Of a stretch of DNA of 39,707 nucleotides, positions 1 to 8,532 are shown piece after piece. How positions within the stretch are numbered: the first letter of the stretch is position 1; every line of letters begins with the position of its first letter. The notes under the pieces are model-generated. The model searched no databases and had not been told where the DNA came from. It saw nothing but the letters and a program-made list of their open reading frames with translations. The position numbers and the translations under genes are program-made. This DNA comes from an uncultured Burkholderiales bacterium (GTDB lineage: Bacteria > Pseudomonadota > Gammaproteobacteria > Burkholderiales > Burkholderiaceae_C): assembly GCA_937864005.1 (NCBI GenBank), contig CALMIL010000117.1:1-39707 (forward strand), written 5' to 3'.

Positions 1-1
1 C

Positions 2-154
2 ACCGACCTCGTCGTGATGGCCGGCTATACGGCTCTCGCGTCGCGCGTCCTCGCGGTGCTGAAGTCGCCGCGCCAGGCGCGGGCGATGAACCGGCTGTTC
101 GGGTCGCTCTTCGTCGTCGCGGCGGCGCTGCTCGCTTCGTTCAAGCGGCTCTGA
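2..154 (+). CDS. LysE/RhtB-family amino acid exporter, C-terminal fragment
   Basis: The window opens inside a reading frame that ends at TGA 152-154; only the last 50 residues are visible. They contain a charged stretch (VLKSPRQARAMNRLFGSLF) followed by a hydrophobic helix and a short basic tail (FKRL). This pattern, an 'R-x-x-N-R-x-F-G-x-x-F' approach to the final transmembrane helix, is typical of the C-terminus of LysE/RhtB translocators, inner-membrane exporters of amino acids such as lysine, threonine or homoserine lactone. The gene runs convergently into arfB with 3 bp between the two stop codons. The fragment is too short to name a substrate, and another small six-helix transporter is possible. 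Confidence 0.6.
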   Translation, partial: TDLVVMAGYTALASRVLAVLKSPRQARAMNRLFGSLFVVAAALLASFKRL

Positions 155-157
155 ACG

Positions 158-565
158 CTACGCGCGCACCTTGGCGCGCGCCGACTTGATCTCGCCGCGC
201 TGCGTCTTCGCCTCCAGGCGGCGCAGGCGCGATGCCTGGGTCGGCTTCGTCACGCGGCGCACGCGCGGCGCCTGCGCGACGCGATCGACGAGCGCCTGCA
301 GCCGGCGCAGCGCGTCGGCGCGATTGCCCTCGCGCGTGCGCATCGTCTGTGCCTTGATGACGACGACGCCGTCGGCGCTGATGCGCGCGTCGCGCAGCGC
401 GAGCAGGCGCGCCTTCACATCGTCCGGCAGCGACGAGGCGGCGATGTCGAAGCGCAGATGGATCGCGCTCGACACCTTGTTCACATTCTGCCCGCCCGCG
501 CCCTGGGCGCGGATCGCGGCGATCTCGACCTCGGCCGCATCGACGACAGCGCGGTGCAGCGTCAT
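158..565 (-). CDS. arfB: ArfB (YaeJ) alternative ribosome-rescue peptidyl-tRNA hydrolase
   Basis: A 135-residue protein with the class I release-factor signature GAGGQNVNKVSSA; the catalytic GGQ is at residues 24-26. ArfB enters the empty A site of ribosomes stalled on non-stop mRNA. Its GGQ loop hydrolyses the peptidyl-tRNA while its basic C-terminal tail inserts in the mRNA channel. The C-terminal 40 residues here are rich in Arg and Lys (RLRRLEAKTQRGEIKSARAKV), as expected for that tail. Length matches the family (about 140 residues), and there is no codon-recognition domain, which separates it from PrfA/PrfB. It lies just downstream of the hypothetical gene ending at 576, with a 10-bp gap, so it probably shares its transcript. 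Confidence 0.93.
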   Translation of the reverse strand: MTLHRAVVDAAEVEIAAIRAQGAGGQNVNKVSSAIHLRFDIAASSLPDDVKARLLALRDARISADGVVVIKAQTMRTREGNRADALRRLQALVDRVAQAPRVRRVTKPTQASRLRRLEAKTQRGEIKSARAKVRA

Positions 566-575
566 CGCGCGGCCG

Positions 576-1097
576 TCATTCGATGTCGATGACTTCGCCC
601 GCGTCCGGCGCCGGCAGCAGCGGCAGCTCGGCGCGCAGCGCGGCGCAGTTGGCGATGTGGCGGTCGCACAGGCGCTTGAACAGCCAGCCCGAGAGCGCCG
701 CCGACGCCGCCTGGCCGACGATCGGCGCGACCTTGGCCGCCTGCTGCGCGCCGATGCGCAGGCCGATCGAGCGCGTCGCCGCGACGAGCGCGCCCTGCGT
801 CACGACGCGGCCGATCAGGTAGCTGCCGGTCTTGCGGATCAGCTCGTCGACCTTGCTGCGCAGGGCAGGCGGCAGCGCGGCGATCTGCGCCGGCGACAAC
901 CCGTAGGCGAGGTTGATTCTCTCGACCGTCTTCGCCAGCAGGTTGGCGTTGATGAACAGGTCGGCGCCGAAGACCGGGATCGCCGACACGCCCGCCGCCT
1001 TCAACGCCTGGCGGCGCACGAGCTTGCGGCAGGCGTTGGCGCGCTCGTTCTCGGGCGTGTCGAGCAGTTCGTCGGCGGCTGCGGCGTTGCGGGCCAT
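576..1097 (-). CDS. Conserved hypothetical membrane-associated protein (DUF697-like)
   Basis: A 173-residue protein starting at ATG 1095-1097. This start is chosen because the frame upstream runs antisense through alr and has no coding character. The N-terminus is charged (DELLDTPENERANACRKLVRR). It is followed by an amphipathic/hydrophobic stretch with a proline-glycine-aspartate turn (AGVSAIPVFGADLFINANLL), a central 'VERINLAYGLSP' segment, and two more hydrophobic, glycine/alanine-rich helices around residues 95-140. The layout resembles DUF697/YcjF-type domains, but I cannot confirm the family. The tail is acidic. It sits between alr (30 bp upstream) and arfB (10 bp downstream), all on the minus strand, so co-transcription is likely. 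Function unknown. Confidence 0.7.
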   Translation of the reverse strand: MARNAAAADELLDTPENERANACRKLVRRQALKAAGVSAIPVFGADLFINANLLAKTVERINLAYGLSPAQIAALPPALRSKVDELIRKTGSYLIGRVVTQGALVAATRSIGLRIGAQQAAKVAPIVGQAASAALSGWLFKRLCDRHIANCAALRAELPLLPAPDAGEVIDIE

Positions 1098-1126
1098 GGT
1101 TCGATGTGCGCTCGCTCGCCGCGCGA

Positions 1127-2224
1127 TCAATCGACGCTCACCGGCACGCGCCGGGCGAGCGCGCACATCAGCTCGTAGCCGATCGTTCCCGCGGCGTGCG
1201 CAACCTCGTCGATGCCGAGCACCTGGCCCTGCGCGTCGCGGCCCCACAGCGTCACGCTGCTGCCGACGCCGGCCGCCGGCACCGGCGCGAGGTCGACCGT
1301 CAGCATATCCATCGAGACGCGGCCGACCAGGCGGCAGCGCACGCCATCGACGAGCACCGGCGTTGCGGCCGGCGCACTGCGCGGGTAGCCGTCGGCGTAG
1401 CCGCAGGCGACGACGCCGATGCGCATCGGCGCGTCGGCCGTGAAGGTGCTGCCGTAGCCGATGGTCGCGCCCAGCGCGAGGCTTTGCGTCGCGATCAGTT
1501 CGGAGCGCAGCGACATCGCCGGCTCGAGCCGCCAGTGCGCGCTGTCGTGCAGCGGATGGTCGGGCGACGAGCCGTAGCTCATGATGCCGGCGCGCACCCA
1601 GTCGGCGCGCACCGCGGCATCGGCGGCGGCGAAGCGCAGCGTCGCCGCGCTGTTGCACAGCGACCGCTCCCCAGGCAGCCCCTCGCACGCCGCATCGAAC
1701 GCGGCACGCTGCGCGGCGACGCCGGCCGCGCCGTCGGCGTCCGAGAAATGCGTCATCAACGTGATGTCGTCGACCTGCGCCAGCCCCGAAAGCCGCAGCC
1801 ACGCGCCGCGAAACGCCTCGGGCGCGAAGCCGAGCCGGTTCATGCCGCTGTTGAGCTTGAGGAAGACGCGCTGCGGCGCGGCGCTCTTGTGGCGGGCAAG
1901 CCAGTCGATCTGCTCCTCGCGATGGATCACGTGCCACAGCGCGAGGCGCGAGCTGGCCTCGAGATCGCGCGCCTCGAAGCAGCCCTCGAGCAGCAGCACC
2001 GGCCCGCGCCAGCCCAGCGCCCGGATGCGCTCGGCCTCGGCGATGTCGAGCAGCGCGAAACCGTCGGCGCCGCGCAGCCCGGCGAAGGCGCGCTCGATGC
2101 CGTGGCCGTAGGCGTCGGCCTTGACGACCGCGAAGACGCGCGCGTCGCCGGCGGCGTCGCGTGCGCGCTGCAGGTTGTGCGCCAGCGCCGCAGTGTGGAC
2201 GAAGGCTCGTATCGGTCGCGGCAT
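1127..2224 (-). CDS. alr: Alanine racemase
   Basis: A 365-residue PLP enzyme interconverting L- and D-alanine for peptidoglycan synthesis. The PLP-binding lysine is K35 in the signature [12 protein letters not shown]. The second catalytic base is Y257 in IGYGSTF. The substrate-binding arginine is in [10 protein letters not shown] (R130). The C-terminal beta domain is intact, including CGYADGYPR and [11 protein letters not shown]. Length equals the usual 355-375 residues. It is divergent from lplT with a 187-bp intergenic region and is followed on the same strand by the small hypothetical gene and arfB. Start at ATG 2224 gives the canonical N-terminus ([17 protein letters not shown]). Constitutive alr and catabolic dadX look alike; nothing amino-acid-catabolic adjoins it, so alr is preferred. 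Confidence 0.96.
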   Translation of the reverse strand: MPRPIRAFVHTAALAHNLQRARDAAGDARVFAVVKADAYGHGIERAFAGLRGADGFALLDIAEAERIRALGWRGPVLLLEGCFEARDLEASSRLALWHVIHREEQIDWLARHKSAAPQRVFLKLNSGMNRLGFAPEAFRGAWLRLSGLAQVDDITLMTHFSDADGAAGVAAQRAAFDAACEGLPGERSLCNSAATLRFAAADAAVRADWVRAGIMSYGSSPDHPLHDSAHWRLEPAMSLRSELIATQSLALGATIGYGSTFTADAPMRIGVVACGYADGYPRSAPAATPVLVDGVRCRLVGRVSMDMLTVDLAPVPAAGVGSSVTLWGRDAQGQVLGIDEVAHAAGTIGYELMCALARRVPVSVD

Positions 2225-2294
2225 GCGGCCATTCTGCCAGCGCCGACCCCCGATCGCGGGGGGGGGCTTGCACCGCGGCCGGCGACGCTGCCCA

Positions 2295-2303
2295 TGCTAT
2301 AAA
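2295..2303 (+). promoter_or_regulatory. Candidate extended -10 promoter for lplT
   Basis: TGCTATAAA at 2295-2303 is an extended -10 element (TG-n-TATAAA). It is unusual in this G+C-rich intergenic region and lies about 110 bp upstream of the lplT start. No good -35 box sits 16-18 bp upstream, which fits an extended -10 promoter. The implied leader is about 100 nt and includes a pyrimidine run (CCCTTTTTGCC). Not experimentally supported. Confidence 0.4.
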
Positions 2304-2411
2304 CCCCGGCGCAGGAGCCATCGACCGGACCGACTCGACAGCGTCGGCAACGGCGCACCGCAAAGCCCTTTTTGCCACGGAGACGACGCTCGGCCGCACG
2401 CTCGCGATTGC

Positions 2412-3689
2412 ATGAAGAAGGGCTTCTCCACGATCATGTCGGCGCAGTTTTTCAGCTCGCTCGCCGACAACGCGCTGTTCGTCGCCGCGGTCGAGCTGAT
2501 CCGGGAATCGGGCAACGCCGATTGGCAGGGCGCGGCACTGGTGCCGATGTTCGCGCTCTTCTACGTCATCCTCGCGCCCTTCGTCGGCGCCTTCGCCGAT
2601 GCCGTGCCCAAGGGCCAGGTGATGTTCTATTCGAACCTCATCAAGATCGTCGGCTGCCTGACGATGCTGTTCGGCGCCCACCCGCTGCTGGCGTACGGCA
2701 TCGTCGGCCTCGGCGCGGCAGCCTATTCGCCGGCCAAGTACGGCATCCTGACCGAACTGCTGCCGCCGTCGCAGCTCGTCAAGGCCAACGGCTGGATCGA
2801 GGGCCTGACGATCGCCTCGATCATTCTCGGCGTGCTGCTCGGCGGCCAGCTCGTCGGCCCGGTGATCGCGCCGCAGTTGCTCGACCTCGACATGCCGCTG
2901 ATCGACACCGGCATCAACACGCCGCCGCAGGCGGCGATCGCCTCGCTGGTCGGCGTCTACGTGCTGGCAGCGATCATCAACCTCTACATTCCGCGCACCG
3001 ACGCCCCGCTGCAGCCGTTCACGAAGGGCATCGTCCCGCTGGTGCGCGATTTCGCGGTCTGCAATGCGCGGCTGTGGAGCGACAAGCTCGGCCAGATCTC
3101 GCTCGCGACGACGACGCTGTTCTGGGGCGTGGCCGGCAATCTGCGCTATATCGTGCTGGCCTGGGCCGCGGTCGCGCTCGGCTATACGACGACGCAGGCG
3201 TCGACGCTCACCGGCGTGGTCGCGATCGGCACCGCGGCGGGCGCGGTGATCGCATCGATGCGCATGCGGCTGGATCGCGCGACGGCCGTCATTCCGCTCG
3301 GCATCGCGATGGGCCTGCTCGTGATCGGCATGAATTTCATCAACCACCTCTGGGCCGCGGTGCCGTTTCTGATCATCCTCGGCGGCATCGGCGGCTATAT
3401 CGTGGTGCCGATGAATGCGCTGCTTCAGCATCGCGGCCACAACCTGATGGGCGCGGGGCGATCGATCGCGGTCCAGAATTTCAACGAGCAGGCGTGCATC
3501 CTCGCCCTCGGCGCGCTCTATACCGGCCTGACGCGCGTCGGCATGTCGACGTTCCTCGCGATCACCGCCTTCGGCATCGTCGTCGCCGCCATCATGGAGC
3601 TTATCCGCCGCTGGCATGGGTCGAACCTGGCGCGCCACAGGGACGAGGTCGAACGTCTGCTTGCGCTGGCGCGCAGCGATCGGCATTGA
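2412..3689 (+). CDS. lplT: Lysophospholipid transporter LplT (MFS)
   Basis: A 425-residue major facilitator protein with about 12 hydrophobic helices. The N-terminus MKKGFSTIMSAQFFSSLADN and the loop FADAVPKGQVMF are characteristic of LplT, which flips lyso-phosphatidylethanolamine inward across the inner membrane for re-acylation. Start ATG 2412 is chosen because it begins at this conserved N-terminus; upstream codons in frame are not LplT-like and no strong Shine-Dalgarno is visible. In enterobacteria lplT is paired with the acyltransferase gene aas. Here no acyltransferase follows; instead an EamA permease starts on the lplT stop codon. It is divergent from alr, an arrangement I recall from several betaproteobacteria. 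Confidence 0.9.
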   Translation: MKKGFSTIMSAQFFSSLADNALFVAAVELIRESGNADWQGAALVPMFALFYVILAPFVGAFADAVPKGQVMFYSNLIKIVGCLTMLFGAHPLLAYGIVGLGAAAYSPAKYGILTELLPPSQLVKANGWIEGLTIASIILGVLLGGQLVGPVIAPQLLDLDMPLIDTGINTPPQAAIASLVGVYVLAAIINLYIPRTDAPLQPFTKGIVPLVRDFAVCNARLWSDKLGQISLATTTLFWGVAGNLRYIVLAWAAVALGYTTTQASTLTGVVAIGTAAGAVIASMRMRLDRATAVIPLGIAMGLLVIGMNFINHLWAAVPFLIILGGIGGYIVVPMNALLQHRGHNLMGAGRSIAVQNFNEQACILALGALYTGLTRVGMSTFLAITAFGIVVAAIMELIRRWHGSNLARHRDEVERLLALARSDRH

Positions 3690-4582
3690 ACCGTCGGCCG
3701 CACGGCGCGGCGCACGCGCCGCTGTGGCCCGCGCTCGCGCTGACCTTCAACGCCGCCGTCTGGGGCACGTCGTGGTGGGCGTTCCGCCAGCTGCAAGGGC
3801 TGGGCCTGCATCCGCTGTGGGCGACGGTGCTGATCTACAGCGTTGCCGCGCTCGCCATCATCGCCGCCAGGCCGACCGCGCTCGCGCTCGTGCTGCGCAC
3901 CCCGGCGCTTTGGGTGCTGGTGCTCGCCTCCGGAACGACGAATGCCGCTTTCAACTGGGCGATCGTGATCGGCGACGTGGTGCGCGTCGTCCTGCTGTTC
4001 TACCTGATGCCGTTGTGGACGGTGCTGCTCGCGCGCGTGCTGCTGCACGAAGCGCTGACGCGCGTCGCAGCGGCGCGCGTGCTGCTCGCGCTCGCCGGCG
4101 CGGCGATCGTGCTCTGGCCGGCCGACGGCGGCTGGCCGCTGCCGCACACGCTCGCCGACGCGCTCGGCATCATCGGCGGCTTCTCGTTCGCGCTCAACAA
4201 CGTGATGCTGCGGCGCGAGGCCGCGCGGCCCGAGGCGGGCCGTGCGCTGGCCATGTTCGCCGGCGGCGTGGTGGTGGCGGGCACGCTCGCGGCGGTGCTC
4301 GCGTCGCGCGGCGCGGTGGCATGGGTTCCGGCGGCCGCGCCCGGCTGGATGCTCTGGACGCTGGGCCTGAGCGTGCTGTTCCTGCTCGGCAATCTGGCGC
4401 TGCAGTTCGGCGCTGCAAGGCTGCCGGCGAATGTGACGGCGGTCGTGCTGCTGACCGAGATCGTCTTCGCGACCGGCTCCGCGCTCGCCTTGGGCGGCGG
4501 CACGCTCTCGCCGCAGGCCCTGCTCGGCGGCGCGCTGATCCTCGCAGCGACCCTGCTTGCGGCGCTGCGCCGAGGCGGCTGA
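3686..4582 (+). CDS. EamA/DMT-family permease
   Basis: About 298 residues with ten predicted transmembrane helices in two EamA repeats: residues about 12-140 and 155-295. Features typical of drug/metabolite transporters are NAAVWGTSWWAFRQLQ in helix 1, FYLMPLWTVLLARVLLHE at the end of repeat 1, and VVLLTEIVFATGSALALG in repeat 2. The start is inferred to be TTG 3686, overlapping the lplT stop as TTGA, because no ATG or GTG lies nearby and the first helix begins 12 residues later. This predicts translational coupling to lplT. Substrate unknown; such permeases export amino acids, purines or other metabolites. A role in lipid traffic with LplT is only a suggestion from position. Confidence 0.85.
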   Translation: MNRRPHGAAHAPLWPALALTFNAAVWGTSWWAFRQLQGLGLHPLWATVLIYSVAALAIIAARPTALALVLRTPALWVLVLASGTTNAAFNWAIVIGDVVRVVLLFYLMPLWTVLLARVLLHEALTRVAAARVLLALAGAAIVLWPADGGWPLPHTLADALGIIGGFSFALNNVMLRREAARPEAGRALAMFAGGVVVAGTLAAVLASRGAVAWVPAAAPGWMLWTLGLSVLFLLGNLALQFGAARLPANVTAVVLLTEIVFATGSALALGGGTLSPQALLGGALILAATLLAALRRGG

Positions 4583-4654
4583 CCACACGCCGCGCGGGCC
4601 ATCGAGACCCGATACCATCGGATGCCGCGCGCCCGCGCGAAACGAGGAGACGCA

Positions 4655-5155
4655 ATGCCCGAATCGGCACCGAAGACGATCTACGACTTCTCCGCGCTGT
4701 CGATCAGCGGCGAGCGCGCCGACCTCTCGACCCAGCGCGGCAAGGTCATGCTGGTCGTCAATACCGCGAGCGAGTGCGGCTTCACGCCGCAGTTCGCCGG
4801 CCTCGAGCAGCTGTGGCAGGACTATCGTGACCGCGGGCTGGTCGTGATCGGCTTCCCGAGCAACCAGTTCGGCGCCCAGGACCCCGGCAGCAACGGCGAG
4901 ATCGCGTCGTTCTGTGCGCTGAACTACGGCGTCGACTTTCCGATGATGGCCAAGGTCAAGGTGAACGGCGACGACGCGCACCCGCTGTGGAAGTGGCTGA
5001 CCGCCGAGGCGCCCGGACTGCTCGGCACCCAGGCGATCAAGTGGAATTTCACGAAATTCCTGATCGGCAGGGACGGCAAGGTGCTCGCGCGCTACGCACC
5101 GACCGACAAGCCCGAATCGCTGCGCAAGGATATCGAGGCCGCCCTCGCGGCCTGA
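4655..5155 (+). CDS. Glutathione peroxidase-family thiol peroxidase
   Basis: A 166-residue thioredoxin-fold peroxidase reducing hydrogen peroxide or lipid hydroperoxides. The peroxidatic residue is cysteine C41 in NTASECGFTPQF (codon TGC at 4775, not the selenocysteine codon TGA). The rest of the catalytic tetrad is visible: Q71 in FPSNQFGAQDP and W130-N131 in IKWNFTKFL. An additional cysteine (C87, EIASFCALNYG) could act as resolving cysteine, as in thioredoxin-dependent Gpx enzymes, so the physiological reductant may be thioredoxin rather than glutathione. Start ATG 4655 is preferred over an ATG 33 bp upstream because GAGGA precedes it at the right spacing. It lies 72 bp after the permease and 15 bp before the aminotransferase. 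Confidence 0.92.
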   Translation: MPESAPKTIYDFSALSISGERADLSTQRGKVMLVVNTASECGFTPQFAGLEQLWQDYRDRGLVVIGFPSNQFGAQDPGSNGEIASFCALNYGVDFPMMAKVKVNGDDAHPLWKWLTAEAPGLLGTQAIKWNFTKFLIGRDGKVLARYAPTDKPESLRKDIEAALAA

Positions 5156-5170
5156 AGGAATCACACCACC

Positions 5171-6367
5171 ATGTTCGAACATATCGAGCCCTACGCGGGC
5201 GACCCGATCCTGAGCCTGAACGACGCCTTCCAGAAGGACCCGCGGCCGCACAAGATCAACCTGTCGATCGGCATCTATTTCGACGACGCCGGCCGAATCC
5301 CGACGCTCGAATCGGTGCGCCGCGCCGAGCGCCAGATCGTCGAGGCCGGTGGCGCGAAGCCGTATCAGCCGATCGAAGGCGCGGCCAACTGCCGCGCCGA
5401 GGTGCAAAAGCTCCTCTTCGGCGCCGACCACGAGGCGGTGCGCGGCGGGCGCACCGCGACCATCCAGTCGGTCGGCTCGAGCGGCAGCCTGCGCGTCGGC
5501 GCCGACTTCATCCACCGCTACTTTCCCGACAGCGCCGTCTGGGTCAGCGACCCGACCTGGGACAACCACCGCGCGATGTTCGAAGGCGCCGGCCTCGCGG
5601 TGCATACCTATCCGTACTACGACCCGGCGACCGGTGGGGTGCGCTTCGATGCGATGCTCGATGCGCTGCGCACGATCCCGAAGCGCAGCGTCGTGCTGCT
5701 GCACGCCTGCTGCCACAACCCGACCGGCGTCGATCTGACGCACGGCCAGTGGCAGGCGCTGATTCCGCTCCTGCGCGAGCGCGAACTGCTGCCCTACCTC
5801 GACCTCGCCTACCAGGGCTACGGCGAGGGCATCGCCGCCGACGCCTGGGCGCCGCGCGCGCTGGCCGACGCCGGGCTGTCGTTCTTCATCGCGAACTCGT
5901 TCTCGAAGAGCATGAGCCTGTACGGCGAACGCTGCGGCGCGCTATCCGTGTGCTGCGCGAATGCCGACGAGGCCGAGCGCGTCCTCGGCCAGCTCAAGTT
6001 CACGGTGCGGCGCAACTACTCGAGCCCGCCGATCTTCGGCGGCCAGATCGTCGCCCGCGTCCTCGGCGACCCCGTGCTGCGCGCGCTGTGGGAGGGCGAG
6101 GTCGGCGCGATGCGCGAGCGCATCGCGGCGATGCGCAAGGCGCTGCACGGCGTGCTGTCGTCCAAGCTGCCGGGCCGCGATCTGGGCTACTTCCTGACCC
6201 AGCGCGGGATGTTCAGCTATACCGGCCTGAGTGCGGCGCAGGTCGACCGGCTGCGCGAGGAGTTCGCGGTCTACCTGATCCGCTCTGGACGGATGTGCGT
6301 CGCCGGGCTGAGTAGCGGCAATGTCGAAGCGACCGCGGTGGCGATGGCGGCGGTGATGACGGGCTGA
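5171..6367 (+). CDS. tyrB: Aromatic amino acid / aspartate aminotransferase (class I, AspC/TyrB type)
   Basis: A 398-residue fold-type I PLP transaminase. The PLP lysine is K246 in ANSFSKSMSLYGERCG. PLP contacts N183 (HNPTGVD), D211 and Y214 (LDLAYQGYG) and R254 are all in place, and a substrate-carboxylate arginine lies near the C-terminus (SGRMCVAGLS). Length equals the 396-398 residues of AspC/TyrB. Family members transfer amino groups between glutamate and the oxo-acids of Phe, Tyr or Asp; specificity cannot be read from sequence, so the symbol tyrB is a convention for this betaproteobacterial group. It starts 15 bp after the peroxidase gene and ends 27 bp from the convergent reductase gene. 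Confidence 0.9.
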   Translation: MFEHIEPYAGDPILSLNDAFQKDPRPHKINLSIGIYFDDAGRIPTLESVRRAERQIVEAGGAKPYQPIEGAANCRAEVQKLLFGADHEAVRGGRTATIQSVGSSGSLRVGADFIHRYFPDSAVWVSDPTWDNHRAMFEGAGLAVHTYPYYDPATGGVRFDAMLDALRTIPKRSVVLLHACCHNPTGVDLTHGQWQALIPLLRERELLPYLDLAYQGYGEGIAADAWAPRALADAGLSFFIANSFSKSMSLYGERCGALSVCCANADEAERVLGQLKFTVRRNYSSPPIFGGQIVARVLGDPVLRALWEGEVGAMRERIAAMRKALHGVLSSKLPGRDLGYFLTQRGMFSYTGLSAAQVDRLREEFAVYLIRSGRMCVAGLSSGNVEATAVAMAAVMTG

Positions 6368-6394
6368 TCCCCCGGCGAACCGGTGCGGCATGCG

Positions 6395-7507
6395 TCACGC
6401 CGCATCGGCGGCCGCCGCACCCGCCGCCGGATAGTCGGTATAGCCTTCGGCGCCGCCGCCGTAGAGCGTTTCGCGCTTCAGCGGCGCGAGCGGCAGGTCG
6501 TCGCGCAGACGCGCGACGAGATCGGGGTTGCTGATGAAGGGGCGGCCGAAGGCGACGAGGTCGGCCGCGCCGCTGGCGACCGCATCGCTCGCCATCGCGC
6601 GGCTGTAGCCGTTGTTGACCATCCATGCGCCGCGCGGGTTGCCCTGCTTGAAGCGTCGGCGCAGCGCGGCGTAGTCGAACGGCGCGAAATCGCGCGCACC
6701 GCTGGTCTGGCCCTCGACCACGTGCAAGTAGGCCATTCGAAGCGGCGCGAGTTGTTCGACCACATGCCCATACAGCGCCTGCGGGTCGCTGTCGAGTGCG
6801 GCGCCGTTGCTCGGCGTCACCGGCGACAGGCGCAGCGCGGTGCGCCCGCCGCCGATCTCGCCGGCGATCGCGGCCATCACCTCGAGCAGCAGGCGCGCGC
6901 GGTTCGCGATCGGGCCGCCGTAGGCATCGCTGCGGTCGTTGACGCTGTCGCGCAGGAACTGCTCGGGCAGATAACCGTTCGCGCCATGCACCTCGATGCC
7001 GTCGAAGCCGGCCTCGATCGCGCGGCGCGCCGCGCGGCGATAGGCCTCGACGACGCCGGGCAGTTCGTCGCTGCGCAACGCGCGCGGCACCGAAACGTCG
7101 ACGAAGCCGTCCCGCGTGAAGGTCTTGGTGGCGGCCGTCCGGGCCGTCGACGATACCGGCGCCACGCCGCGCGGCTGCAGCGAGACGTGCGAGATGCGGC
7201 CGACGTGCCAGAGCTGGATCACGATCTTCCCGCCGGCGCCGTGCACCGCATCCGTCACGCGCCGCCAGCCGGCCACTTGCTCGTCGCTGTAGATGCCCGG
7301 CGTATCGAGATAGCCTTGTCCTTCGGGACAGACCTGACTCGCTTCGGCGACGATCAGCCCGGCGCTCGCGCGCTGGCGGTAGTACTGCGCCATCAGCGGC
7401 GTCGGCACCTGGCCGGGGCCGGCGCGGTCGCGCGTCAGCGGCGCCATCACGATGCGGTTGGCGAGCGCGATGTCGCCGGCCATCAGGGGGTCGAAGAGGG
7501 TCGTCAT
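6395..7507 (-). CDS. nemA: Old Yellow Enzyme-family alkene reductase (NemA-like)
   Basis: A 370-residue FMN-dependent TIM-barrel reductase using NAD(P)H to reduce activated C=C bonds or nitro groups, such as N-ethylmaleimide and nitrate esters. Visible signatures are the N-terminal FMN region (ANRIVMAPLTRDRA), IQLWHVGR, and the His/Asn substrate-anchoring pair with proton-donor tyrosine in EVHGANGYLPEQFL. The C-terminal FMN phosphate site reads DLVAFGRPFISNPDLV. Start ATG 7507 gives MTTLFDPLMAG, the usual OYE N-terminus; an in-frame ATG 72 bp further upstream adds residues unlike the family. It is divergent from rlmJ and convergent with the aminotransferase. NemA in E. coli is controlled by NemR; no such regulator adjoins here. 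Confidence 0.92.
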   Translation of the reverse strand: MTTLFDPLMAGDIALANRIVMAPLTRDRAGPGQVPTPLMAQYYRQRASAGLIVAEASQVCPEGQGYLDTPGIYSDEQVAGWRRVTDAVHGAGGKIVIQLWHVGRISHVSLQPRGVAPVSSTARTAATKTFTRDGFVDVSVPRALRSDELPGVVEAYRRAARRAIEAGFDGIEVHGANGYLPEQFLRDSVNDRSDAYGGPIANRARLLLEVMAAIAGEIGGGRTALRLSPVTPSNGAALDSDPQALYGHVVEQLAPLRMAYLHVVEGQTSGARDFAPFDYAALRRRFKQGNPRGAWMVNNGYSRAMASDAVASGAADLVAFGRPFISNPDLVARLRDDLPLAPLKRETLYGGGAEGYTDYPAAGAAAADAA

Positions 7508-7659
7508 GGTTCCGCCTTGCGGCTGTCGATCTGCGCCTAGATTACGCGGGCGGGCGATAACCGGATTGCGGCACGTCAAGCGCTATCCTGCCATGGACCA
7601 CCCGGCGGCGGCGCAGGCCGTACAGTGCGTCCTCGCCCACGCCGCCCGACCCGCCTCCG

Positions 7660-8532
7660 ATGCTCGCCTACCGCCACGCGTTTCATGCCGGCAACCATGC
7701 CGACGTGCTCAAGCACGCCGTGCTCGTGCAGGTGCTGCGCTACATGGCGCGCAAGGACACGCCCTTCACGTTCGTCGACACCCATGCCGGCGCCGGCGGC
7801 TATTCGCTCGAGGGGCGCTTTGCGCGCAAGAAGGCCGAGTACGAGTTGGGCATCGCCCGCCTGCGGCCGCGGCGCGATCTTCCCGCGCCGCTGGCCGACT
7901 ATGTGGAACTCGTGCGCCGCTTCAATGGGGGCGGCGGCGCGCGGGCGGCGAGCGTGCGTCTCGCGCAATACCCGGGCTCGCCGGCCTTCGCGCAGATGCT
8001 GTTGCGCGCGCAGGACCGGATGCGCCTGTACGAGCTGCATCCGACCGACCACCGCATCCTTGCCGCCTATCTCGGCGGGCATCCGAATACGCAGGTCGCG
8101 CAAGCCGACGGCTTCGCCGCCCTGAAGGGCGAACTGCCGCCGCCGTCGCGCCGCGGCGTCGTGCTGATCGACCCGAGCTACGAGCTGAAGAGCGACTATG
8201 CGAAGGTCGTCGGCGCGCTGCGCGAGGCGCTGACGCGCTTCGCCGACGGCAGCGTGATGGTCTGGGCTCCGCAGCTGACGACGATCGAATCGAAGGAGAT
8301 GCCCAGGCGATTGCAGTCGGTCGCCGATGCGCTCGCGAAGAAGGGCTGGCTGCATGCGCGGCTCACGGTGCAGCAGCCCGATGCGCGTGGCTTCGGGCTG
8401 ATCGGAAGCCACGTCTTCGTCGCCAATCCGCCGCATGTGCTGCACGACACGCTCGCGCCGCTGATGCAGTTCCTCGTCGATGCCCTCGGCCAGTACGGCG
8501 GCGCGCACTATCTGCTGGAGCAAGCGCAATGA
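7660..8532 (+). CDS. rlmJ: 23S rRNA (adenine2030-N6)-methyltransferase RlmJ
   Basis: A 290-residue SAM-dependent methyltransferase that methylates A2030 of 23S rRNA in E. coli. The N-terminus MLAYRHAFHAGNHADVLKH and the glycine motif DTHAGAGGY are diagnostic of RlmJ/YhiR. The N6-adenine catalytic motif reads LIDPSYE, with serine in place of the second proline of the more common DPPYE; other active-site context is retained. The length is near 280. The stop codon TGA 8530-8532 overlaps the ATG of the following CoA-transferase gene as ATGA, so the two should be translationally coupled although their functions are unrelated. Confidence 0.94.
   Translation: MLAYRHAFHAGNHADVLKHAVLVQVLRYMARKDTPFTFVDTHAGAGGYSLEGRFARKKAEYELGIARLRPRRDLPAPLADYVELVRRFNGGGGARAASVRLAQYPGSPAFAQMLLRAQDRMRLYELHPTDHRILAAYLGGHPNTQVAQADGFAALKGELPPPSRRGVVLIDPSYELKSDYAKVVGALREALTRFADGSVMVWAPQLTTIESKEMPRRLQSVADALAKKGWLHARLTVQQPDARGFGLIGSHVFVANPPHVLHDTLAPLMQFLVDALGQYGGAHYLLEQAQ

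Noticed and set aside
576..3686. A 1036-codon open frame on the minus strand across alr and lplT
   Set aside because: Only its last 173 codons look like a protein. The rest is Arg/His/Asp-rich antisense translation of alr and lplT, a normal effect of high G+C.
4655..5155. Selenocysteine-containing glutathione peroxidase
   Set aside because: The peroxidatic codon at 4775-4777 is TGC (Cys), and there is no in-frame TGA.
8161..8190. Catalytically dead RlmJ because the motif reads DPSYE rather than DPPYE
   Set aside because: The Asp, second Pro-position neighbour and aromatic residue are kept, and N6-adenine methyltransferases tolerate [DNS]PP[YFW]-like variation; serine at this place is not enough to infer loss of activity.
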